A DNA stretch of 40,499 nucleotides from Blastococcus sp. (lineage in GTDB: Bacteria > Actinomycetota > Actinomycetes > Mycobacteriales > Geodermatophilaceae): NCBI GenBank assembly GCA_025965715.1, contig JAOPWJ010000075.1, positions 1 through 40,499 of the forward strand, given 5' to 3'. The notes beneath the pieces were generated by a model. That model saw nothing but the letters and a program-made list of their open reading frames with translations. It was not told where the DNA came from and ran no database searches. The first letter of the stretch is position 1, and each line of letters starts with the position of its first letter. The translations under genes were made by a program, and so were the position numbers. Of the stretch, positions 16,228 to 22,709 are shown one piece after another.

Positions 16228-17198
16228 ACGGCCGGTCGTGGGCGTGGGCGCGAGTGCTCGGCGGGGCCGGGATCCTCGCCGTCCTCGGCCGGCACCTCGG
16301 AACAGGCCCCTTTCTCGACGGGGTGCGCCAGATCAGCGTCTGGTCCCTGCTGGTCGCCACGTCGATCACGATCGGAACCACCGTGTGCTCGGCGTGGCGG
16401 TGGCAGACCGTCGCGCGCGGCCTGGGCGTCGGGCTGCCACTGGGCCGGGCGATAGCGGCGTGCTACCGGTCGCAGTTCCTCAACAGCGCGCTGCCCGGCG
16501 GCGTGGTCGGCGACGTCCATCGCGGCGTCCGGCACGGCCTGGATGCCGGGAACCTCGGCCGCGGTCTGCGCGCGGTCGGCTGGGAGCGTGCGGCCGGACA
16601 GGTCGTGTTCACGGTGCTCGCGGGGATTTCGCTGCTCGTCCTGGACTCGCCGGTGCGCGCGCCCATGCCTTGGGTCGCCGCCACCGCCGTCGCCGCGGCA
16701 CTGGCCGTGGCGTTCCTGCTGCGGGCCCTCCCGCCGCTCGGGTCCTCCCGGCGGGCACGGGTCGTACGCGCCGCCCGCGCCGACATCAGGGCCGCCGTGC
16801 TCGACCGGCGGGCCTGGCCGGTCGTCACGGTCACCTCGGGCGCCGTGGCGGTCGGCCACGGCTGCGTCTTCCTGGTCGCGGCGTGGACCACCGGGTCGGA
16901 GGCCTCGCCGGCACGGTTGTGGCCGCTGGCGATGCTGGTCCTCCTGGCAGCGGCCGTTCCCCTCAACGTCGGCGGTTGGGGCCCCCGGGAGGGGATGGCC
17001 GCCTGGGTCTTCGCCGCCGCCGGCCTCGGCGCGGCGCAGGGTGTGGCCACAGCCACGGCCTACGGCGTGCTGGGCCTGGTGGCAACGCTGCCCGGTGCGC
17101 TCGTGCTCGCGGCCGAACGGATGACCCGCCGCCGGGACCGGCCCCCCTCGACCGGGGTTCCCCACGTCAGCGGTGCCGCCGACGTCCCGGTCGCCTGA
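16224..17198 (+). CDS. Lysylphosphatidylglycerol synthase TM-domain-like (UPF0104) flippase-type membrane protein
   Basis: A 324-residue polytopic membrane protein with about seven or eight helices and no soluble domain. Conserved family features are W-R-W-Q-T after helix 2, Y-R-S-Q-F-L-N-S-A-L-P-G-G-V-V-G-D-V-H-R-G, V-G-W-E-R-A-A-G-Q and, near the end, L-N-V-G-G-W-G-P-R-E-G-M-A-A-W-V-F. This is the membrane half of MprF and AglD-type proteins, associated with lipid translocation. It is translationally coupled to the glycosyltransferase (ATGA), so it may flip or present that enzyme's product; this is inference from context. Confidence 0.88.
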   Translation: MNGRSWAWARVLGGAGILAVLGRHLGTGPFLDGVRQISVWSLLVATSITIGTTVCSAWRWQTVARGLGVGLPLGRAIAACYRSQFLNSALPGGVVGDVHRGVRHGLDAGNLGRGLRAVGWERAAGQVVFTVLAGISLLVLDSPVRAPMPWVAATAVAAALAVAFLLRALPPLGSSRRARVVRAARADIRAAVLDRRAWPVVTVTSGAVAVGHGCVFLVAAWTTGSEASPARLWPLAMLVLLAAAVPLNVGGWGPREGMAAWVFAAAGLGAAQGVATATAYGVLGLVATLPGALVLAAERMTRRRDRPPSTGVPHVSGAADVPVA

Positions 17199-17239
17199 AG
17201 GCCATTCCCAACCTGCCGGGCCGGGAGCATCCTGGGCCG

Positions 17240-17821
17240 ATGGCGCACACCGCCGCGCAGAAGAGCATGGCGATCCCGCTGACGGCGTTCGCCCTCGGCG
17301 CCGTGGTGGCCCTCCTCGTGGGGGTGTTCGGCCGGGTGCACGACCCGACGCTCGAGGGCACGACCACCCTGGGCTACTCGACCGTCCTCGCGATGAAGAC
17401 GGTGGTCGCGACCGTCATCGGCGTGCTCGTCGTCGTCCAGCTGGTGACGGCGTTGTGGATGTACGGCCGGCTCGGCATCCGGACGCCGTCCTGGCTGGGG
17501 ACGGCGCATCGCACGACCGGGGCGAGCGCCCTCGTGCTGACCCTGTTCGTCGCCTACCACTGCCTGTGGTCCCTGGGCCTCGAGGTCGGGTCGCTGCCGG
17601 ACGGCGAGCAGGTGAGCACCCGGACCTTCGTGCACGGCCTGTCGGGCTGCGCCGTCCTGGGGGCCGTCGTGGTGAAGATCGTCGCCGTCCGGTCTCGGCG
17701 GGCACCCGGATGGTTCCTGCCCGTGGCCGGTGGCCTTCTCCTCTCACTCCTCGTCCTCGCCATCCTGACGTCGGCCGCCTGGTACCTCGGCGTCAAGGGC
17801 TGGCCGAGCCTGGCCGGGTAG
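17240..17821 (+). CDS. DUF6529-like integral membrane protein
   Basis: A 193-residue protein with about five hydrophobic segments: I-P-L-T-A-F-A-L-G-A-V-V-A-L-L near the start, V-V-A-T-V-I-G-V-L-V-V-V, S-A-L-V-L-T-L-F-V-A-Y-H, G-C-A-V-L-G-A-V-V-V-K and a last segment near L-S-L-L-V-L-A-I-L. Histidines in G-T-A-H-R-T-T-G, A-Y-H-C-L-W and F-V-H-G-L-S-G sit inside or beside helices, as in small b-type haem membrane proteins, so haem binding is possible but unproven. It begins 41 bases after the flippase-like gene and is probably in the same operon. The name is from memory of the family. Confidence 0.75.
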   Translation: MAHTAAQKSMAIPLTAFALGAVVALLVGVFGRVHDPTLEGTTTLGYSTVLAMKTVVATVIGVLVVVQLVTALWMYGRLGIRTPSWLGTAHRTTGASALVLTLFVAYHCLWSLGLEVGSLPDGEQVSTRTFVHGLSGCAVLGAVVVKIVAVRSRRAPGWFLPVAGGLLLSLLVLAILTSAAWYLGVKGWPSLAG

Positions 17822-17874
17822 GGAGGACCGCATCCCGCCCCCTGCTCTCCAACGGCTCCGGGCAGGAGCTCGAG

Positions 17875-17965
17875 GTGAGCCTCGAGCCGCGGCTGTTCGA
17901 CGAGCCCACGGACGCCGAGCTCGAGGTCTCCGAGAACGCCGAGGTGCCGCCCGCGGCGCCGGAGC
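17875..17965 (+). other. Short acidic coding-like stretch (possible remnant)
   Basis: Between the convergent membrane-protein and cyclohydrolase genes, one plus-strand frame reads as an acidic peptide (E-L-E-V-S-L-E-P-R-L-F-D-E-P, then A-E-L-E-V-S-E-N-A-E-V-P-P) with almost every third base G or C. It has no clear start; GTG 17875 is the only candidate. Past about 17966 it turns into Arg-rich shadow of the cyclohydrolase gene. It may be a gene remnant or chance. Confidence 0.25.
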
Positions 17966-19375
17966 TCAGGGGGTGGGACGCACGTCCTCCCCTGTCCGCG
18001 CCGATCCCGAGCCGACCGGTTGGTCCCGAACGCCCGAGGCGTCGAGCACGTCATAGCCGAGCAGGACGTCGTCGTCGGCCAGGAACACCGAGCGGTTGAC
18101 CAGCCGAATGCCGTCCGCGACGCGGTTCACGCCGAGCGGGCCGACCGCCTCGATGCCCGAACCGATGATCGTCGGCGACAGCGAGACGACGATGCGGTCG
18201 ACCGCGGCCGCCCGCAGCATCGAGGTGATCACGCGGCCACCCCCCTCGACGAGCAGCGACGAGATCCCGAGCGACCGCAGCAGGCGCAGCACGTCGTCCA
18301 TGCGCAACCCCTCGGGCCCCGGCGCGACGTCCCGCACCGTGGCGCCCGTGGACGCGAGGGCCCGGCGGCGCGCCGGATCGGCATCGGGCCGGCAGAGGAT
18401 CACGGTGGCCGCGTCGTCGGAGAGCACCTTCGCGGTGAGCGGAGTGCGCAACGTCGAGTCCAGGACCACGCGCAGCGGCGACGCCCCGGGCACCATCCGC
18501 ACCGTGAGCTGCGGATCGTCCCGGAGCACGGTGCGTGCACCGACGAGGACCGCGTCACAACCGGCGCGCATAGCGTGGGACACCTGCCGTTCCCGCTCCC
18601 CACTGATCCACGTGGCGTCGCCGGTCCTGGTGGCGATCCGCCCGTCGAGGGTCTGGGCGTACTTGACGACGACGCCCGGCCGATCGGCGGAGGGCCGCAG
18701 CGAGCCCAGCAGGTCACCGACGTCGACCGGCGCAACGGGCAACTCGGCCAACCGTGGGCCGATCGACCGCAGGTGCCCGAGCCGTGCCTGCTTGGTCTCC
18801 AGATAGCCACGGTTGTGCCGGTTGGCGGCCGATCCCAGCGACTGCACCGACTCGACCGGGACCCCGTGCCACAGCAGTCCCCCCGCCTTGGCCGGATTGT
18901 TCGTCAGGAGCCGGACCGAGCGGACGCCGAGGGACCGCAGGATCGCCGCCGCGTCGCCGTAGTCGCGCACGTCGGCCTGCAGGCCCAGCCGCAGGTTGGC
19001 ATCAATGGTGTCGGCGCCGGCATCCTGCTCGACATATGCCCGCAGCTTGTTGACCAGTCCGATCCCGCGCCCCTCGTGGCCGTTGACGTACAGCACGATG
19101 CCCCGTCCCTCGGACGCGACGATCCGCAGTGCCGACCGCAGCTGGACGCCGCAGTCGCAGCGGAGCGAGCCGAGGGCGTCCCCGGTCAGGCACTCCGAGT
19201 GCACCCGGGTCAGCAGCGACTCGCCGTCCCCGATCTCGCCGAACACCAGGGCGAGGTGCACGTGCCCCGAGGCGCTCTCGAACGCCCGCGCGGAGAACTC
19301 TCCGTACGGCGTGGGGATCGGCGCTGACGCCACCTCGATCGGTGCCGGGCCGACCGGCGACGGCGCGACGTCCAT
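17966..19375 (-). CDS. GTP cyclohydrolase II fused to a RibD-type pyrimidine reductase
   Basis: A 469-residue fusion. Residues about 10-215 are GTP cyclohydrolase II, which opens GTP to 2,5-diamino-6-ribosylamino-4(3H)-pyrimidinone 5'-phosphate. Zinc ligands Cys62, Cys73 and Cys75 are in S-E-C-L-T-G-D and L-R-C-D-C-G, the catalytic loop is H-E-G-R-G-I-G-L, and Tyr114 in L-R-A-Y-V-E-Q-D is kept, unlike variants that stop at the formyl intermediate. Residues about 245-450 are a RibD C-terminal (DHFR-like) reductase: [29 protein letters not shown]. The deaminase half of RibD and the RibB half of RibBA are both absent. ATG 19375 is preceded by GAGGAG; an earlier ATG at 19411 lacks a site. Placement among PTPS, dehydrogenase and methyltransferase genes suggests a specialised pathway rather than riboflavin. 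Confidence 0.9.
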   Translation of the reverse strand: MDVAPSPVGPAPIEVASAPIPTPYGEFSARAFESASGHVHLALVFGEIGDGESLLTRVHSECLTGDALGSLRCDCGVQLRSALRIVASEGRGIVLYVNGHEGRGIGLVNKLRAYVEQDAGADTIDANLRLGLQADVRDYGDAAAILRSLGVRSVRLLTNNPAKAGGLLWHGVPVESVQSLGSAANRHNRGYLETKQARLGHLRSIGPRLAELPVAPVDVGDLLGSLRPSADRPGVVVKYAQTLDGRIATRTGDATWISGERERQVSHAMRAGCDAVLVGARTVLRDDPQLTVRMVPGASPLRVVLDSTLRTPLTAKVLSDDAATVILCRPDADPARRRALASTGATVRDVAPGPEGLRMDDVLRLLRSLGISSLLVEGGGRVITSMLRAAAVDRIVVSLSPTIIGSGIEAVGPLGVNRVADGIRLVNRSVFLADDDVLLGYDVLDASGVRDQPVGSGSARTGEDVRPTP

Positions 19376-19412
19376 GGGCTCACTCCTCGTTGCTGCGTCA
19401 ACCGGGATCACG

Positions 19413-19424
19413 GACGCTAGCGTC
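19413..19424. promoter_or_regulatory. Perfect 12-base palindrome in the divergent promoter
   Basis: GACGCTAGCGTC is self-complementary and lies almost at the centre of the 92-base gap between the divergent cyclohydrolase-reductase (start 19375) and dehydrogenase (start 19468) genes. TAGCGT, a possible -10 hexamer, is present on both strands within it. A shared operator for both arms of the cluster is a reasonable inference; no well-spaced -35 elements were found. Confidence 0.45.
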
Positions 19425-19467
19425 GCGCCGGTTCAATGTGCGGGGAAACATCGGGGAGTGAGGCGAC

Positions 19468-20451
19468 GTGCACGCCGTCCGACTGCTGTTCGCGGGACCG
19501 CGGCAGATCCGGTTCGAGCCCCTGGACCTGCCCACACCCGACCCGGACACGCTGCTGGTGCGCACGCTGTACTCGGGGATCAGCACCGGTACCGAGCTGC
19601 TCGGCTACCGCGGTCTGCTGGACCCCGACCTCCCGGTCGACGACCGGATCGGGTCACTCGGCGGCACGTTCCGCTACCCGTTCCCCTACGGCTACAGCTG
19701 CGTCGGCGAGGTCGAGCGATCGGCCGGAACCGTGCCTCCCGGAACGCTGGTCTTCGCGTTCCACCCCCACCAGGACCGGTTCCTGGTCGGGACGGACGAG
19801 GCTGTCGCCCTTCCCGCGGGCACCGACCCGCGCCTGGCCACGTTGCTGCCCTTCGTCGAGACCGGGCTCCAGCTCAGTCTCGACGCCGGCCAGGTCGCCC
19901 AGGAGACGGTCGTCGTACTCGGTCTCGGCGTGGTGGGCGTGATCACGGCTCTGCTGCTGCAGCGGGCAGGCGCCACGGTGGTCGCTGCGGATCCGTGGGC
20001 CGAGCGCCGATCCCTGGCGGCCTCGCTGGGCATCCACGCGGTCGAGCCCGAACAGTTGCCGTCGCGCCTGCCCTCCGGAGGCGTGCCGCTGGTCGTGGAG
20101 CTCTCCGGCTCCCCCGCCGCGCTCGCCGGGACGCTGGACCTGCTCGCCCATGAGGGCACCGCCCTGGTGGGCTCCTGGTACGGCCGCCAGCAGGTGGAGC
20201 TGCCCCTCGGGGGCGCGTTCCACCGCCGCCGCCTGACGATCCGGAGCAGCCAGGTGTCGACCGTTCCCGCCGCGCTCACCGGCCGCTGGGACGTCGGCCG
20301 TCGCCGCCGGGTCGCCCTCGCCCTGCTCGGCGAGCTGCCGCTGCGCGCGCTGGCCACGACCGAGTACGCCTTCGAGGACGCGGCCGAGGCCTACCGGGCG
20401 CTGGACGGTCGTGAACCGGGGATCGTCCACGTCGCGCTCCGCTATCGATAG
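19468..20451 (+). CDS. MDR-superfamily (zinc-binding-type) dehydrogenase
   Basis: A 327-residue medium-chain dehydrogenase/reductase. The N-terminal GroES-like domain contains Y-S-G-I-S-T-G-T-E-L and Y-P-F-P-Y-G-Y-S-C-V-G-E-V; the NAD(P) fold has V-L-G-L-G-V-V-G-V near residue 151. The four-Cys structural zinc loop is absent, and the usual catalytic Cys position near S-G-I-S-T-G is Ser, so it resembles the bacteriochlorophyllide/threonine-dehydrogenase-like branch that lacks structural zinc. GTG 19468 has a GTGAGG site about five bases upstream. It is the first of three closely packed genes with the PTPS-like and FkbM methyltransferase genes. The substrate is unknown; oxidation or reduction of a pterin side chain or sugar is an inference from context. 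Confidence 0.85.
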   Translation: MHAVRLLFAGPRQIRFEPLDLPTPDPDTLLVRTLYSGISTGTELLGYRGLLDPDLPVDDRIGSLGGTFRYPFPYGYSCVGEVERSAGTVPPGTLVFAFHPHQDRFLVGTDEAVALPAGTDPRLATLLPFVETGLQLSLDAGQVAQETVVVLGLGVVGVITALLLQRAGATVVAADPWAERRSLAASLGIHAVEPEQLPSRLPSGGVPLVVELSGSPAALAGTLDLLAHEGTALVGSWYGRQQVELPLGGAFHRRRLTIRSSQVSTVPAALTGRWDVGRRRRVALALLGELPLRALATTEYAFEDAAEAYRALDGREPGIVHVALRYR

Positions 20452-20468
20452 CGGCTATCAATAGCACC

Positions 20469-20837
20469 GTGTACGAGACCGGGACCGCGCTGCAGGTACG
20501 GGCCTTCCACGTCCTGCCCGGCATGCCTCCCCCGGAGGGTGAGCGGCACGCGCACGACTACCGGGTCGATGTCGTCGTCCGCCGGGACGACCTCGACGAA
20601 CGCGGCATGGTGGTGGATCTGGACCTGCTCGACCAGGCACTGCGAGGCGCCGCCGCGCGGGTCGACGGCGCGGATCTGGAGAACATCGTCGATGTCGAGG
20701 CCGTGACCGTCGAGGTCTTCGCCCGGTGGGTGCACCGGGAGCTTGCGACCGCGCTGGGCGGGCTACCCGGCGCGACGCTCGCCGTGCGGATCTGGGAGTC
20801 GCCCGACGCGTTCGGCGGGTACACGGCGTCGCTGTGA
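20469..20837 (+). CDS. Divergent 6-pyruvoyl-tetrahydropterin synthase / QueD-fold protein
   Basis: A 122-residue T-fold protein of the PTPS/QueD family, whose members act on pterin triphosphates. The zinc histidines are His14 (R-A-F-H-V-L) and His27/His29 (E-R-H-A-H-D-Y). The binding-site E-A-V-T-V-E (about 77-82) and Glu110 (R-I-W-E-S-P) are present. The catalytic Cys of QueD and PTPS, four residues before the HxH, is replaced by Glu23, giving E-x3-H-x-H as in the PTPS-III subgroup. In the usual L-D-H-x-x-L-N segment the catalytic His is Gly67 (V-D-G-A-D-L-E-N). The reaction may therefore differ from both classical enzymes, or the protein may be a lyase or binder. The gene starts at GTG 20469, 17 bases after the dehydrogenase, and overlaps the methyltransferase start by GTGA. 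Confidence 0.82.
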   Translation: MYETGTALQVRAFHVLPGMPPPEGERHAHDYRVDVVVRRDDLDERGMVVDLDLLDQALRGAAARVDGADLENIVDVEAVTVEVFARWVHRELATALGGLPGATLAVRIWESPDAFGGYTASL

Positions 20838-21778
20838 CCCGGAGGATCGCCCGGGCGCTGGTCGGTCCGATGCCCGTTCCGTTGGCCGACGCCCTGCGGC
20901 GGGTGCTCCGGCCGGGTGAGGGCGCTCGCCTGCCGGACCGGATGCGCCGGGCGGTCCTGCGCCGCCTCTACCGGGGTGGGATCCCGCGCGGGGTCTCGAG
21001 CTTCCGCCTGGTCGACAACGCCGGCGTCGAATTCGTCGCCGTCGACTCACAGGTGCTCGAGCAGCTGTACTGGTGCGGCGAGCAGGGCTGGGAGCCGGAG
21101 CTCCTGCCATGGTGGCGTGCCTTCTGCCGGCGCTCGCGGTCGGTCCTCGAGCTCGGCACGAACATCGGATACTTCGCGGTCCAGGGCGGTCGCGCCGCGC
21201 CGGGGGTCCGTTACGTCGCCGTGGAGCCGCACCCGTTGTCCGCCGAGATCTGCCGGACCCACCTCGCCCTCAACTCGGTGACCTCCGTCGAGGTCCTCCA
21301 GGCAGCGGCGGTGGCGGACCCCGCCGTCTCCTCCGTCGCGCTGCTCGTCCCGGCCGACCAGGCGGCGACGCCGACGGTCGCCTTCCTGTCCTCGGAGACG
21401 GAGCTGCCCGTGGACATGGCCATGAACGTCACCGCCGTCATCGACGTGCCCGCCATCGACGTCCGGACGCTGCTGGACGGCGTCGACCTGATCAAGATGG
21501 ACGTCGAGGGGCAGGAGCACGTCCTGCTGGGCGCCATGCGGCAGCACCTCCGTCAGCGGCGGCCGACCCTGTTCGTCGAGGTCCTGCCGGGGACGGTGCA
21601 GCTGCGTGCCCTGCTCGCCGAGTTGTGCCGAACCGAGGGATACCGGTGTTATGCCCTGAGCCGGTGGGGGGCCGTCGAGCTCGACGGGGAACGGCTGGCC
21701 ACGGCCCGGCTGATGGACGAGTTCGGATGCCAGGACGTTCTTCTCTGCGCCGGTGAGCTGCCGCCCCTGACCCGATGA
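20834..21778 (+). CDS. FkbM-family SAM-dependent methyltransferase
   Basis: A 314-residue methyltransferase. The FkbM signature is clear: V-L-E-L-G-T-N-I-G-Y-F-A-V for SAM binding, V-A-V-E-P-H-P at the end of strand 2, and D-L-I-K-M-D-V-E-G-Q-E-H-V-L-L-G for the catalytic/metal region. FkbM enzymes usually O-methylate hydroxyls of sugars, macrolides or lipids. The first 75 residues are a family-specific N-terminal region without membrane helices. Start GTG 20834 overlaps the PTPS-like stop by four bases, which decides it over an earlier in-frame codon. It is the last secure gene of the operon. Confidence 0.88.
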   Translation: MTRRIARALVGPMPVPLADALRRVLRPGEGARLPDRMRRAVLRRLYRGGIPRGVSSFRLVDNAGVEFVAVDSQVLEQLYWCGEQGWEPELLPWWRAFCRRSRSVLELGTNIGYFAVQGGRAAPGVRYVAVEPHPLSAEICRTHLALNSVTSVEVLQAAAVADPAVSSVALLVPADQAATPTVAFLSSETELPVDMAMNVTAVIDVPAIDVRTLLDGVDLIKMDVEGQEHVLLGAMRQHLRQRRPTLFVEVLPGTVQLRALLAELCRTEGYRCYALSRWGAVELDGERLATARLMDEFGCQDVLLCAGELPPLTR

Positions 21779-22127
21779 ACGGAAACGGCGGCCGCACGGA
21801 GGGACCGGCGACGCTCATGGGCTGGCTCGGTCGGAGTACGGTCCGCGCGGCCTCGCCGCTCGCCGTCTACTGGCTGAATGGTCGCCGTCCACGCGTGGAG
21901 CCCGACCGCCCGGATGTGGAAACCGGTCGTCCAGGTTCCGGGGCAACAGCCGCGGACCGCACGTGGTCCAGTGCTCCGGAGTCGGTGCGAGCCAGGTCCG
22001 CGCCCGGGGCGGGTTCCGCCGGCACACGGTTGCCGCACAACCAGCGCCCTGGTTGTCGGGGCGGTCCCGGAGTGCCGGTGCGGATGCCGACGAGCACTCC
22101 GTCGCGGTCCGGCGGCACCCTCGGAGC
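21779..22127. other. Gene-poor interval between convergent operons
   Basis: A frame starts at ATG 21775 (ATGA overlap with the methyltransferase stop) and runs to 22131. Only its first part (L-M-G-W-L-G-R-S-T-V-R-A-A-S-P-L-A-V-Y-W-L) looks protein-like; the rest is Pro/Arg/Gly-rich and resembles nothing I know. It could be a small coupled gene of about 118 codons, but support is weak. No hairpin terminator stands out. Confidence 0.25.
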
Positions 22128-22709
22128 CTAGGACGCCAGAGGCTCAGCGGGCCGGCTTCCACTCCGGTGCCGTTCCAGCAGGAAAAAGCTGACGGGCACC
22201 CGCCTCGGTCCGATCGCCAGGTACGCCTTGCCGAGCAGCAGGTCCGGCGAGCCCGGCTCCAGGGCGACGACGTAGTCCCGGATGGCGCGCGCAACGCTGA
22301 GGCGGGGGTTCTGGGGGACGTCGTAGTCGAACAGCAGCGCGGGCAGGCGCGCACCGACCGGCCCCGAATGGACCGGCTCGACGCGGAAGAAGCCGAAGCG
22401 CTTGGGTGCCTCGGCGGTGGGCAGCGGCGCCCAGTCGCCGTCGAGGCCGTTCTGCCGGACCGGGCTGTTGTGCCCGAGCACCGCGTTTCCGCGCGCCGAG
22501 TCGCCGGCCGGATCGAAGCCTTTGAGGAACGTCCGGATGCGTAGGGCCTCGGCCCAGGCGGGGCGGTTGTAGCCCAGATACGGGGACCCGACGAGGGCGG
22601 ACGGCGACGGCGCGACACCCGCGGCGAAGAGCCGTTCGAGGTCGGCCGGCGAGCGTCGGGCGAGCCGGCGGAACTCTCCGGAGGCCCGTATCGCCCCCTC
22701 ACCGGGCAT
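22128..22709 (-). CDS. Conserved protein of unknown function in GMC oxidoreductase operon
   Basis: A 193-residue soluble-looking protein. It has no motif I can assign to an enzyme family. Recognisable segments are R-L-F-A-A-G-V-A-P, Y-N-R-P-A-W-A, F-L-K-G-F-D-P-A-G, V-R-Q-N-G-L-D-G-D-W, L-L-F-D-Y-D and a C-terminal L-L-G-K-A-Y-L-A-I-G-P-R-R-V-P-V-S-F-F-L-L-E-R. I believe similar hypothetical proteins exist in other actinobacteria, but this is memory. Its ATG at 22709 lies 11 bases inside the end of the GMC gene, so it is translated from the same message and probably assists or follows that oxidoreductase. The last segment could suggest a calycin- or lipid-binding-like beta barrel, which is speculation. 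Confidence 0.72.
   Translation of the reverse strand: MPGEGAIRASGEFRRLARRSPADLERLFAAGVAPSPSALVGSPYLGYNRPAWAEALRIRTFLKGFDPAGDSARGNAVLGHNSPVRQNGLDGDWAPLPTAEAPKRFGFFRVEPVHSGPVGARLPALLFDYDVPQNPRLSVARAIRDYVVALEPGSPDLLLGKAYLAIGPRRVPVSFFLLERHRSGSRPAEPLAS

Noticed and set aside
19376-19467. FMN riboswitch upstream of the cyclohydrolase fusion
   Set aside because: The interval is only 92 bases, too short for an FMN aptamer, and no RFN-element consensus segments were seen.
21775-22131. 118-codon frame overlapping the FkbM methyltransferase stop
   Set aside because: The overlap is attractive, but after the first 30 codons the product looks non-coding; not called as a gene.
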